This document shows, piece by piece, positions 16,701-24,729 of a stretch of DNA of 34,815 bases. Every line of letters begins with the position of its first letter. The stretch's first letter is position 1. Source of the DNA: Acidobacteriota bacterium (GTDB lineage Bacteria; Acidobacteriota; Vicinamibacteria; Vicinamibacterales; SCN-69-37); the NCBI GenBank assembly GCA_005799825.1, contig SYFT01000037.1:1-34815 (forward strand), written 5' to 3'. The notes beneath the pieces were generated by a model. The model saw only the letters and a list, made by a program, of their open reading frames with translations. It did not search any database and was not told the origin of the DNA. The translations under genes and the position numbers were made by a program.

Positions 16701-17965
16701 CAGAACGTCAGGCCTCCGCCAACATTCACCCGAGTGCCCGCGCCCCGTCCTTGGGCCACCGACACACTCACGCGAAACACCGTGGCCGACATCCACACGC
16801 TGCCGCCAATGCCGTTCTGATTCACCTGTTCCTTCACCCGCTGGCCGAAGTCGTAAGCCACACCTGTATCCACAAACACGCTGAGGCCGAGCCGGGCCAC
16901 AGAAATCGGCGATAAGATGGGCACAAGCAGTTCCGCAGACCCGACGAGCACGATGTCGCCGACGAACGCGCCGGCCTCGAACCCGCGCAGGCTGGACCAG
17001 CCGCCAAGGAGCGGCTTGAGGTAAGCAGGCTGCGGCCCATTGGCGCCCAGGCGCAGCACACGGACGGCCAGCACACTTTGCCCGAGGAGCCCGAGGTAGC
17101 CTCGACCGTCGAGGTTGGTCCGCTGCAGGGACGCCCCGCTCGTGAACGACATGCGTTCCCACGCCGCTGTGGCGAATACGGCGTTGCGGGGATACGCCGG
17201 ATCGAGCCGCGTATCCAGAGTCACGTCGGCGCCCACCGTCGTCATCTCGCTGGAGATGGGCCCGAATGTGACCGTGTGCCACCCGAGCGTGCTCCCCACC
17301 CGAACGCTGCTGAACGCTCGCTCGGCTCGCGCCCACACTCGTCCCCGGTCGTCATCTTCATCAAACGCCGGATTGGTGCGGCGCTGGATGGCGGCGCCCA
17401 CTTCGACGCGAGTGATAGGCCCCGATACAAAGGTCTTCACGAGCTCCACGCCCGCTTGCCTGGTGCCGCCCCATGACAGGGGAACCGACAGCCGGCTGCG
17501 ATCACCAAGCACGTTGGCGATCGACGATGTCACGCCGTAGGTCAGGCCATACCCGTCCTCGGCGTTGAGGATGGGAAAGTACATAAGTGTGTTGAAGACG
17601 CCGCGGCGATTGATGACCGCGATGTCCTCCCCATCGGGGCCCTCATCGAAGTCCACGCGCACCGCGCCTTCGTTCACGATGAGGATGAGCGCGATCTTTG
17701 TGGGGTCGGCGATCGAGGCAAACCGCTTCACCACCTGCACGTCTTCAAACTTGCCGGACCCGTTTAACTTGATACGCGCCCGCGCGATGGTGTCGACGGT
17801 GACAGGCGCGCCAATGGTGAGGCCGGCGATCGTGATGATCTCGGCGTCTGGCGTCAGATGATTTCCGTGCACCCGAATCTCGGCAACGACCTCGCCTGGC
17901 TGAACGGGCGCGGCCTGCACGAACAGCGCAAACGTCAACGATGCCGCAAGCGCCAGTGCTGTCAC
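16700..17965 (-). CDS. Omp85/TamA-like outer-membrane barrel with a single POTRA domain
   Basis: Omp85 proteins insert or move proteins or lipids at the outer membrane. The 421-aa product starts at a GTG (17965) that overlaps the upstream stop. It has a signal peptide and one POTRA domain (about residues 24-105: VAEIRVHGNHLTPDAEIITIAGLTIGAPVT...GKFEDVQVVKR). The C-terminal half is a barrel of amphipathic strands. The hallmark L6-loop motif appears as LRGF in GGWSSLRGFEAGAF, and the chain ends VNVGGGLTF with a terminal Phe, as expected for Bam-dependent insertion. BamA normally has five POTRAs and TamA three, so this is a reduced relative. It lies between two secreted proteins with which it overlaps. 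Confidence 0.87.
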   Translation of the reverse strand: MTALALAASLTFALFVQAAPVQPGEVVAEIRVHGNHLTPDAEIITIAGLTIGAPVTVDTIARARIKLNGSGKFEDVQVVKRFASIADPTKIALILIVNEGAVRVDFDEGPDGEDIAVINRRGVFNTLMYFPILNAEDGYGLTYGVTSSIANVLGDRSRLSVPLSWGGTRQAGVELVKTFVSGPITRVEVGAAIQRRTNPAFDEDDDRGRVWARAERAFSSVRVGSTLGWHTVTFGPISSEMTTVGADVTLDTRLDPAYPRNAVFATAAWERMSFTSGASLQRTNLDGRGYLGLLGQSVLAVRVLRLGANGPQPAYLKPLLGGWSSLRGFEAGAFVGDIVLVGSAELLVPILSPISVARLGLSVFVDTGVAYDFGQRVKEQVNQNGIGGSVWMSATVFRVSVSVAQGRGAGTRVNVGGGLTF

Positions 17966-18912
17966 TTAATCCTCGCGGTCGTGGTTGCGAGTTTGTAGTT
18001 GTGGTAGCTCAGGCGGTACCGCGCGTCCATCTCGCCCACCGCCAGCATCGCGGAGAAAAACATCTCCACGTCTTTCGGCAGCCACACATCAGGGAACGGC
18101 ATGTGCATGTTCATGGTGGCGCGGACGTCGGTGAAACGCGCGAGCCAGGCCGCGGGTAGGAAGTCCAGATTCACGTTTTGGAAGTCATACTTGACGATTT
18201 GGTGCGCTGAGGGCTCAATCCACAACGTGACCATAGAGACCTTGTTCAGCATCTTCTCAAGGGCGGCGTCGTAGTTGTCGTCCTTGAGCTTCTGCCCGTT
18301 ATTGCGCCGATGCTCCCGGGAGTTCTGCTCTTTTGAAAACAGCTTGGCCGGGTAGTACTCCACCTTCAGCACTTCCCGTCCGTCAAGCGTCTCCTTGCCG
18401 ACAAACGCATATTTACCTTCTTCGAACTTGAACTTCAGAAAGTAGGCGGACGAGATGAACGCGGGTTCGCGCGACTGACGAATGAGGCTCTGCGCATCCA
18501 TCGGCATGGCTGCTTCCAGCGGCTCAGCCTTGGAGACCCGCCGCTTCTCCCTGCTCTGTTCGCGCTGCAGGAACCGATCTTCATACGTGCGGCGCTCTTT
18601 CTCGGGGATTGCCACTCCGTTGGCCCTGATCGGGCTACGCACAAAGAACCCGTCCCGCACATACCAGGTGTAATCGCGGCGGTCGCCCCACAGCGGCACC
18701 TTGCTGGGGCCGCGGAGCTCGAACTGCTCGCGCTCATCGAGGATGTACTGCTGGAACTTCTTCCAGTTGTCGTCGCGCTTGACGACCACCTGTTTCATGA
18801 ACGCGTCGAGGTCACTCTGCGGGGCCGGGATGGTGGCCACTTCCTGACCCAACGCACCCGCCACAACCACCGCAAGAACGACCCAGTATCGCTGTGCCAC
18901 CCAAGCCTCCAT
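17962..18912 (-). CDS. Secreted protein heading the Omp85 operon, LolA-like C-terminal half
   Basis: The ATG at 18912 (MEAWVAQRYWVVLAVVVAGALGQ) provides a signal peptide and 316 aa; the longer frame to 19080 crosses the neighbouring gene. Residues about 30-180 are highly charged (DDNWKKFQQYILDEREQFEL, EKERRTYEDRFLQREQSREKRR) and include a DYTWYVRDGFFVRSP segment. The rest is beta-rich: KFKFEEGKYAFVGKETLDGREVLKVEYYPAKLF, VTLWIEPSAHQIVKYDFQNVNLDFLP, DVWLPKDVEMFFSAMLAVGEMDARYRLSYHNYKL. This resembles lipoprotein-sorting folds. No catalytic motif is obvious. Its stop overlaps the Omp85 start (GTGA), so the two are made together. Confidence 0.82.
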   Translation of the reverse strand: MEAWVAQRYWVVLAVVVAGALGQEVATIPAPQSDLDAFMKQVVVKRDDNWKKFQQYILDEREQFELRGPSKVPLWGDRRDYTWYVRDGFFVRSPIRANGVAIPEKERRTYEDRFLQREQSREKRRVSKAEPLEAAMPMDAQSLIRQSREPAFISSAYFLKFKFEEGKYAFVGKETLDGREVLKVEYYPAKLFSKEQNSREHRRNNGQKLKDDNYDAALEKMLNKVSMVTLWIEPSAHQIVKYDFQNVNLDFLPAAWLARFTDVRATMNMHMPFPDVWLPKDVEMFFSAMLAVGEMDARYRLSYHNYKLATTTARIK

Positions 18913-18988
18913 CCCCCCATTCTGCCTCGCTCGTGGGGTCTGGATGGTAAATACGATAATCAGCGCAAAATGCCTAGAGAAACGGGCA

Positions 18989-20081
18989 CTAAAGCAGTAG
19001 GGCTTCGACGCGGTGGGCGTGAACGATGTCGTCGCTGGAGGACCAGCGGAAGATCGTGAAACGGCCGTCCTGCGAGGCAACGAGGGCGATGGACTGTGGC
19101 TGATCCTGCGCGAACCGCGCGGCCGAGAGGTGGCGCGTGCCGCCCAGTTGCGACGGGCCCATCAGGCCCGGTTCGCGGTCGCGAATGAACTCGGAGACCA
19201 GGACACGTTCCACTAGCGGACGCGAACGGCGCCGGGTGATCTTTGCGCCGAATGCCACCAGCTCGTTCGCGGTGGTCAGGATTGTGGCGCCGTCGACGGC
19301 CGGCGATGGCGTCAACCGCGCGCCGCAGGTCGTCCTGCCACTCATGGATACAGCGCTCCTCGTGTTCCCGGTTCATCAGCTCCGCGAGTTCGGTGAATTG
19401 TGCGGCCACGGCATAGACCACCGATTCCACGATCGATTCACGCCAGTGGTCGTCGCTTTCGGGAACGATGAGGAGGGCTCCGCCGCGGTGATGCGCGTGC
19501 ATGGAGGCGGCCAGATGCACCAGTAGGTTGACCGACTCGCCACTGGCGGTCAGTTCGTTCTGGCCCAGGAGCGATTTGAGAAGACCGGGACCCTCGGGTC
19601 CATCGGCCGTGCCCTGATCGACGATCTTGACTTGATCGCCCTCGAGCACCGCGATATTGCCGAACTTGCCGAAAGGCTCGTAGCGATATTTGACGACTAA
19701 CAGCCCTGAGCCGGTCACTTCGAGCACGAAACAGAACGCTGGAATGCTGCGCGTGGTGCCCCACACTCTGAGCTGGCCGTCCACGGGCCAGACGCCCAGG
19801 TAAATGCCCGGTCGTTCCACGGCCGGCGCCAGTTTTGCGAGCGCTGCCGGATAAAGAAGCAACCATTCGGAAAACGGGGGCGCCTGTCCGGCGTGTCCGG
19901 GGGGAAGCGCAAGCGAGATGGTGAGTGTGACGCCCTCCTCGCGTCTCAGACTCGCCCAGAACCCGGCGTCAATGATCGCTTCACTGTAGTGAGCCTGCGG
20001 TTCTTCGCCCAGATCAATGCGGCCCTGAGCACCCGCGGCCGTCAGATGCCGGGCGAAGTGCTCCTGCACGGTCGCGACCAC
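18989..20081 (-). pseudogene. DisA-like nucleotide cyclase with DACNV-type sensor domain, split by a frameshift
   Basis: The first frame (GTG at 20081 to codon 261, ...DLRRAVDAIAG) encodes a sensor-like region. It includes RPGIYLGVWPVDGQLRVWGTTRSIP, VVKYRYEPFGKFGNIAVLEG and HHRGGALLIVPESDDHW. The second frame, from 19297, carries the diadenylate-cyclase-like end: VDGATILTTANELVAFGAKI, LGGTRHLSAARF, ALVASQDGRFTIF. Dropping one C near 19298 (GGCCGTCGACGG on the minus strand) joins them into 363 aa. DAC enzymes make c-di-AMP from ATP; DGA and RH of the catalytic motifs are present, but the usual RHR reads RHL and the SEE reads SQD, so related or altered chemistry is possible. It lies 33 nt after efp. 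It is either a real pseudogene or a single-base assembly error. Confidence 0.78.
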
Positions 20082-20114
20082 ATGTCGTGCGGCGGGATAC
20101 CGTGGTTCGGCCGC

Positions 20115-20690
20115 CTAGGCTCTTCCAGCGAACTCCCGCGTCTCGGTGTGTACTTTGACTTTTTCGCCTTCCTTGATGAACAGCGGTACTCGCAGTTCCA
20201 TCCCGGTTTCGAGGATGGCGAGTTTGGTGACGCTGCCGCTGCTGGTGTCGCCCCGCACCGCGCCTTCGCATGACGCCACTGCCAGCTCGACGTGCGCTGG
20301 GAACATCACCGCGATCGGGTTGCCGTTGTACTTCTGCACCTGCACTTCGAGAGTGTCCACGAGCAGGAATCGGTCGTCACCGAGCACGTCGCCCGAGAGC
20401 GTCAGCGTCTCGAAGTTGGCCTGGTCCATGAAGTGGTAGCCGTCGGCGTCAGCATAGAGGAATGTGGCGGGCGCCTTGACCAGGTCGGGCTCGGCAAATT
20501 TTTCGCCAGCCTTGAACGTGCGGTCGAACACCGCGCGGGTCAGCAGGTTGCGCATCTTGACGCGCACTAGCGTCTGGCCACCCCGGGCCGTGGGCTTCGA
20601 GACGTCCACGTCGATGCAGTTGTACGGCGCGTTTTCGTACTCGAAATACGTTTTCCGCTTAATCTCAATCGCTTCTATCAGGGCAGCCAT
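20115..20690 (-). CDS. efp: Elongation factor P, with an EfpL/YeiP-like arginine tip loop
   Basis: EF-P enters the ribosomal E site and relieves stalling at polyproline. The 191-aa protein shows three beta domains of usual length: KOW-like (1-66), central OB (70-128) and C-terminal OB (130-191, ending GEKVKVHTETREFAGRA). In canonical EF-P the tip loop is KPGKG with a modifiable Lys. Here it reads SKPTARGGQTL, putting Arg (R36) at or near the tip in a slightly longer loop, close to the SPSARGAATL loop of EfpL/YeiP. The ATG at 20690 lies 6 nt after a TAGAAT box, so the mRNA may be leaderless. The cyclase-like gene follows in the same direction. Confidence 0.92.
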   Translation of the reverse strand: MAALIEAIEIKRKTYFEYENAPYNCIDVDVSKPTARGGQTLVRVKMRNLLTRAVFDRTFKAGEKFAEPDLVKAPATFLYADADGYHFMDQANFETLTLSGDVLGDDRFLLVDTLEVQVQKYNGNPIAVMFPAHVELAVASCEGAVRGDTSSGSVTKLAILETGMELRVPLFIKEGEKVKVHTETREFAGRA

Positions 20691-20696
20691 CCAATT

Positions 20697-20702
20697 ATTC
20701 TA
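20697..20702 (-). promoter_or_regulatory. TAGAAT -10-like box 6 nt before the efp start codon
   Basis: On the minus strand TAGAAT is followed by AATTGG and then the ATG. Transcription starting about 7 nt after the box would begin at the ATG itself, and no Shine-Dalgarno is present. No convincing -35 element is seen. The same arrangement recurs ahead of three other genes in the window. Confidence 0.45.
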
Positions 20703-20741
20703 CCCGGCGACAAGCGTCGAAGGGCTCCCATTGCCTCATTC

Positions 20742-21983
20742 CTATTTGGGCCACCCGGCTTGCGATATCCCAGGCGTGATGCGAAGGGCGTTGCGGTAGT
20801 AGATGTCCTTGAGCACGTTGTCAGGCAGATCTAGGCCGTACAGCTTCCAGAACGCGTGATACTCGCGGTAGTAGTCGAAGTAGTCGTCCCTGGTTTCGAG
20901 CACCCGCCAGTAGTAGGGATACTCCGACGGTTCGTACGCGTCTTTGCCAAAGAGGATGCGGTTGCCGTACTTGAGCAGGAAGTCGTGCGCCACGCGCGGC
21001 TGGCGTCCGAAGTCGTACAGCACGGCGCCCAGTTCTGAATAGAGGTTGGGCATCACGTCAAACATCTTCGCCAGGCGTCCCAGGTCGTTGCCGTGCCAGC
21101 CCAGGTGCGCAGCGACGAACTTCGTTTTCGGGTGGCGCTTGAACAACCGGTCGCGCTCAGCCATCAGCGTCTCGAATGCGGGGAACCGATCAGAAGGATA
21201 CGCACGGCCGGGAAACAGCGACAGCTCGAGCCAGCGCTCGTTGAGCATGTCGACCGGCTTGAAGAACTCCGGCGGGTCTGCCGTATGGATGAAGACGGGA
21301 AGGTTCAGGCGCGCGCAGGCATCCCAGAAAGGCGCAAGTTCCTGGTCGTCCATTTGCAGCCGCGACCCGTCGGCCTTGCGGGCGCTGAGGCCAAAGCCTT
21401 TGCCGATTTCCCCCACACCCACAGCGCCCGCGGCCACATCGGCCTCAAGTTGCGCGACGGCTTTGGTGGCCCATCCGGGGCCCACTCCGTTCAGGCTCAC
21501 CCCAGCGAAGATCGCGACTCGTTTGGCATAGGGCGATGCTTTGACTGTGGCCAGCGTGGTTTTCAGCCGTTCGCCCGACATGTTTTCGGCACTCAGCATC
21601 AGGCCGACGTTCAGCGCATCCAACTCTTCGAACATCGTCTTCAGCCCGGCCGTGGAACTGATACGGCCGCCGGGATGGCCGTGAAAATCAATAGCCGGGT
21701 ACTTAGCCTTCTGCACGGGATGCGCTGGCGCGACCAGGGTGGACTTGGGCCGATAGTCCACGATGGAAGGCGCTGGCGTTGCCGGCGCCTGGCAGTTGCC
21801 GGGCCGCACCAAGGTCATTCCCGCCGGGCACTGTCCGTCTGGTCCGACCGGAGACCCGCCGCGCCCTCCACCCTGCCGCCCGCCGGCTTGACCCTGGGCC
21901 ACACCTGTCTGAAGCAGGCTGACCGCGAGTGCCGGAATGCCAAGTGCGGTAACGAGCGAAAACGTCTGGACGGATGTACGCAT
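20742..21983 (-). CDS. Secreted metal-dependent amidohydrolase (amidohydrolase_2, TIM-barrel)
   Basis: The 413-aa protein has a signal peptide (MRTSVQTFSLVTALGIPALAVSLLQTGVAQGQ), then a Gly/Pro-rich linker, then a PF04909-type barrel. Metal-ligand candidates are DFHGHPGG (strand 1), FIHTADPPEFF (His-x-Ala), KFVAAHLGWHGNDLG (His) and the late Asp in RILFGKDAYEPSEYPYYW. These residues and their order match decarboxylase/hydrolase members such as ACMSD relatives. The substrate is not predictable. Secretion is unusual for ACMSD-like decarboxylases and common for hydrolases of this group in acidobacteria. It is divergent from the ammonia-lyase gene, with 37 bp between starts. Confidence 0.88.
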   Translation of the reverse strand: MRTSVQTFSLVTALGIPALAVSLLQTGVAQGQAGGRQGGGRGGSPVGPDGQCPAGMTLVRPGNCQAPATPAPSIVDYRPKSTLVAPAHPVQKAKYPAIDFHGHPGGRISSTAGLKTMFEELDALNVGLMLSAENMSGERLKTTLATVKASPYAKRVAIFAGVSLNGVGPGWATKAVAQLEADVAAGAVGVGEIGKGFGLSARKADGSRLQMDDQELAPFWDACARLNLPVFIHTADPPEFFKPVDMLNERWLELSLFPGRAYPSDRFPAFETLMAERDRLFKRHPKTKFVAAHLGWHGNDLGRLAKMFDVMPNLYSELGAVLYDFGRQPRVAHDFLLKYGNRILFGKDAYEPSEYPYYWRVLETRDDYFDYYREYHAFWKLYGLDLPDNVLKDIYYRNALRITPGISQAGWPK

Positions 21984-21989
21984 GCGCCG

Positions 21990-22012
21990 ATTCTACTCCT
22001 GCCAGATAGAAT
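21990..22012. promoter_or_regulatory. Two divergent TAGAAT boxes in a 37-bp intergenic region
   Basis: Only 21984-22020 separates two divergent start codons. A minus-strand TAGAAT (21990-21995) lies 6 nt before the amidohydrolase ATG. A plus-strand TAGAAT (22007-22012) lies 8 nt before the ammonia-lyase ATG and 5 nt before an in-frame GTG. Such spacing places both transcription starts at or beside the start codons. Each -35 region would fall inside or beside the opposite gene, which implies mutually exclusive polymerase binding. Confidence 0.45.
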
Positions 22013-22020
22013 CACTCGTG

Positions 22021-23031
22021 ATGCTGACGTTCTCCGACATCGAAGCTGCCGCGGCGCGCCTAAAAGGCGTGGCATACCGCACACCGGTCATCACCTCGCG
22101 AACACTGGATGCCCTGGTCGGCGCCAGGGTGTATCTCAAGGCCGAGAACCTGCAGCGGATGGGCGCCTTCAAGTTCCGTGGCGGCTACAACGCCGTCAGC
22201 GCGCTCGGGGAGGCCGGGCGCGCCCGTGGCGTTGTCGCGTTCTCCTCGGGCAATCACGCACAGGCTGTGGCGCTCGCGGCGCAACTGCACGGGTGCGCAG
22301 CGACCATCGTGATGCCTGCCGATGCGCCGGTATCAAAGCTTGCAGCCACGCGTGACTACGGCGCGGAGGTCATCACGTACGACCGCTACACAGAAGACCG
22401 TGCGGCGGTCGCCCGCACCGTGGTCGAGTCGCGCGGTGCGGCGCTGATCCCGCCTTTTGACTACTACCCGGTGATGGCGGGCCAGGGCACGACGGCGATC
22501 GAACTCATTGAAGACGCGCCCGAACCTCTCGACGCGCTGATCGTGTGCACGGGCGGCGGCGGCTTTGTGTCGGGATGTGCCGTGGCCGCCACACACCTGC
22601 GTCCGGGAATCGAGGTCTTCGCCAGCGAACCCGAGCTGGGAAACGACATCCAGCAGTCTCTCGCGGCAGGCCACATTGTGAGCATCGATGTGCCCCGAAC
22701 GATCTGTGACGGGCAGCAGACCCAGTCGTGCGGCACCCTCACGTTCCCAATTATGCAGGCGATGCTGGCAGGTGTTCTGACCGCACCGGATCCGGTCGTG
22801 GTGCAGATGATGCGCTTCCTATTCGAACGTCTGAAGCTCGTTGTGGAGCCATCAGGCGCGAACGCGTTGGCATCGCTCTTTCACCATCGCGATCGATTCG
22901 CCGGCAAACGCGTCGGTGTGACCTTGTCTGGTGGCAATGTCAGCGTCGAGCGCTTCACTGCGCTGATGAGCGGCGCGGAATCCGCTCCGTCATCGGCTAC
23001 AATCCGCCGGCAGGAGGCCGCATGCGATTAG
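22021..23031 (+). CDS. PLP-dependent ammonia-lyase, threonine dehydratase/threo-3-hydroxyaspartate lyase family
   Basis: This fold-type II PLP enzyme deaminates a hydroxy-amino acid to a keto acid. The 336-aa product has the Schiff-base Lys in MGAFKFRGGYNA, the substrate loop SSGNHAQAVALAA, the phosphate-binding TGGGGFVSG, and SGGNVSVERF near the C-terminus. There is no ACT regulatory domain, so it is the catabolic or serine-racemase-sized form. The stretch TICDGQQTQSCGTLTFPI with ERLKLVVEPSGANALA is nearest, from memory, to threo-3-hydroxy-L-aspartate ammonia-lyases; threonine ammonia-lyase and serine racemase remain alternatives. ATG 22021 is chosen because the domain begins right after it; the adjacent GTG (22018) is also possible. 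Confidence 0.9.
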   Translation: MLTFSDIEAAAARLKGVAYRTPVITSRTLDALVGARVYLKAENLQRMGAFKFRGGYNAVSALGEAGRARGVVAFSSGNHAQAVALAAQLHGCAATIVMPADAPVSKLAATRDYGAEVITYDRYTEDRAAVARTVVESRGAALIPPFDYYPVMAGQGTTAIELIEDAPEPLDALIVCTGGGGFVSGCAVAATHLRPGIEVFASEPELGNDIQQSLAAGHIVSIDVPRTICDGQQTQSCGTLTFPIMQAMLAGVLTAPDPVVVQMMRFLFERLKLVVEPSGANALASLFHHRDRFAGKRVGVTLSGGNVSVERFTALMSGAESAPSSATIRRQEAACD

Positions 23032-23395
23032 GTCTGGTGGTCGGCGTTGGTGTCGCAGTCGCGCTCGGGCTCTGGATGTACTCGACGCAGATGGAGAACC
23101 TGGGAAACGCCGCTGGGGCCGGAGCACCGGCGGGAATAGTCGATACCGTCGGCGTCAAGACCGATCTGCTCGGCATCGGTGGCGCGATGAAGCAGCAGGT
23201 CGCGTTGGAAGGCAAGTACTTCTCGCTGGAGGAAATGCGCGCACGGGGGACCCGATCCCGACCAGGCGGAGCGCGTTCGAATTTACCGCGGACGTCACCG
23301 AACAGACATTTCTGATCAAGGCAATATACATTGCGCCGGACGGTACACAACCGCAGCCGCCCCTGACCATTGGTTCAGACATGCTGGTGAAGTAG
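23022..23395 (+). pseudogene. Small membrane-anchored protein with a frameshift in a G run
   Basis: An ATG at 23022 follows an AGGAGG ribosome site and lies inside the end of the ammonia-lyase gene. It opens MRLGLVVGVGVAVALGLWMYSTQ, a signal anchor, and continues to KYFSLEEMRARG. After the five-G run at 23245-23249 this frame stops being protein-like. Adding one G restores a convincing end: DPIPTRRSAFEFTADVTEQTFLIKAIYIAPDGTQPQPPLTIGSDMLVK, about 124 aa in total. It is unidentified. The homopolymer position makes a sequencing error or slippage mutation equally likely. The flavin monooxygenase gene starts 16 nt later. Confidence 0.65.
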
Positions 23396-23411
23396 TCTTC
23401 TCGATAACACA

Positions 23412-24707
23412 GTGATCGCCAGCGAACCTGTTTGTGTGATTGGCGCGGGCCCGGGCGGACTGGTGATGGCCGCCGCGCTGAAGGCGCGCGGGATTTTGTT
23501 CGAAATCGTCGATGCAGGACGGCAACCCGGCGGTATCTGGGACATCGACCGCGACGAGACGCCGATGTACGAATCGGCCCACTTCATCTCGTCGCGCCAG
23601 CTATCGGGATTACCAGGCTTCCCGATGCCCGAGTCATACCCCGACTATCCGAGGCACGACCGCATCCTCGATTACCTGCGCGCGTTCGCCAGGCACCACG
23701 ACCTTGAGCGCCACATCACGTTTAATGTGCGCGTTGAGTCTGCGTCACGCCGCGATCAGGGTGGCTGGCAGATTGCCCTGAACTCAGGCGAGCAGCGTCA
23801 AGCGCGAGCGCTGTGTGTGGCCACAGGCACCACCTGGTTTCCGCGGATGCCCATCGTGCCAGGGCACTTCGAGGGAGAGGCGTATCACTCGTTTGCCTAC
23901 CGCTCGCCACGCGAGTTCGAGGGCAAACGCGTGTTGATTGTGGGCGGCGGGAACTCGGCTGCCGACATCGCCTGCGACGCGGCCAGGCACGCGAGGGCCG
24001 CGTTCATCAGCCTGCGGCGTGGCTACCACTTCATCCCGAAGTTCATCTTCGGCCAACCCTCCGACGTCTTCGCGCACAACGGGCCCCAGTTGCCGCGTTG
24101 GCTCGAGGAGCGCGTGTTCGGATTCCTCATCAACCGCATCCTGGTGGGCAACCTCACACGCTACGGCCTGCCGAAGCCTGACCACGCGATCCTCCGGTCC
24201 CATCCCATCCTCAATACCCAGATCCTTCACCATCTGGGCCACGGGGATATTGCGGTTCGGAAAGACGTGGCGTCGCTTGATGGAAAGATCGTCCGCTTCG
24301 TCGACGGCGCGTCCGAGGAGATCGACCTGATCGTGTGGGCCACCGGCTACGACAAGCCGTTCCCGTTCCTGCGCGACGACGACCTCGATCGCACCGGCGA
24401 CGCGGTGGATCTCTATTTGAACCTGTTCCACCGACGTCACGCCGATCTCGTCTTCATCGGCCTGTTTGAAACCGATGGCGCCGCGTACTCCCTAGACGGC
24501 GCGCAGGCGGACCTGGTCGCGTCGTACCTCGACCCGCAGACACCACCGAGTGTGCGTGACGCATTCGACACGTTGCGACGAACCGACCGCCCGGACCTGC
24601 GCGGAGGCGTGCGGTACGTCGCCAGCGCGAGACACGACTACTACGTCAAGAGCGACGCGTATGAAAAGGCCCTGCGACGGGCGGGACAGACGCTGGGGCT
24701 GCCGTAG
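23412..24707 (+). CDS. Flavin-containing monooxygenase (NADPH-dependent)
   Basis: This cytosolic flavoprotein oxygenates nucleophilic N or S atoms, or related substrates, using NADPH and O2. The 431-aa sequence has the FAD Rossmann motif GAGPGGLVMAAAL (about 9-21), the FMO fingerprint F-x-G-x-x-x-H-x-x-x-Y in FEGEAYHSFAYR, and the NADPH motif VGGGNSAADIACDAA. The WATGYD segment is also typical. A GTG start at 23412 begins MIASEPVCVIGAGP; no better start is in frame. Lack of WP after the fingerprint argues against a Baeyer-Villiger enzyme. The native substrate is unknown. A REP-like hairpin cluster follows the stop. Confidence 0.92.
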   Translation: MIASEPVCVIGAGPGGLVMAAALKARGILFEIVDAGRQPGGIWDIDRDETPMYESAHFISSRQLSGLPGFPMPESYPDYPRHDRILDYLRAFARHHDLERHITFNVRVESASRRDQGGWQIALNSGEQRQARALCVATGTTWFPRMPIVPGHFEGEAYHSFAYRSPREFEGKRVLIVGGGNSAADIACDAARHARAAFISLRRGYHFIPKFIFGQPSDVFAHNGPQLPRWLEERVFGFLINRILVGNLTRYGLPKPDHAILRSHPILNTQILHHLGHGDIAVRKDVASLDGKIVRFVDGASEEIDLIVWATGYDKPFPFLRDDDLDRTGDAVDLYLNLFHRRHADLVFIGLFETDGAAYSLDGAQADLVASYLDPQTPPSVRDAFDTLRRTDRPDLRGGVRYVASARHDYYVKSDAYEKALRRAGQTLGLP

Positions 24708-24729
24708 TCTTCAGCGTGGTCAACCTGGC

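Noticed and set aside
16701-17336. Upstream extension of the 15858-16700 gene frame to 17336
   Set aside because: The extra 212 residues lie within the Omp85 coding sequence in another frame. The ATG at 16700 gives a clean signal peptide and the TGATG overlap typical of this operon.
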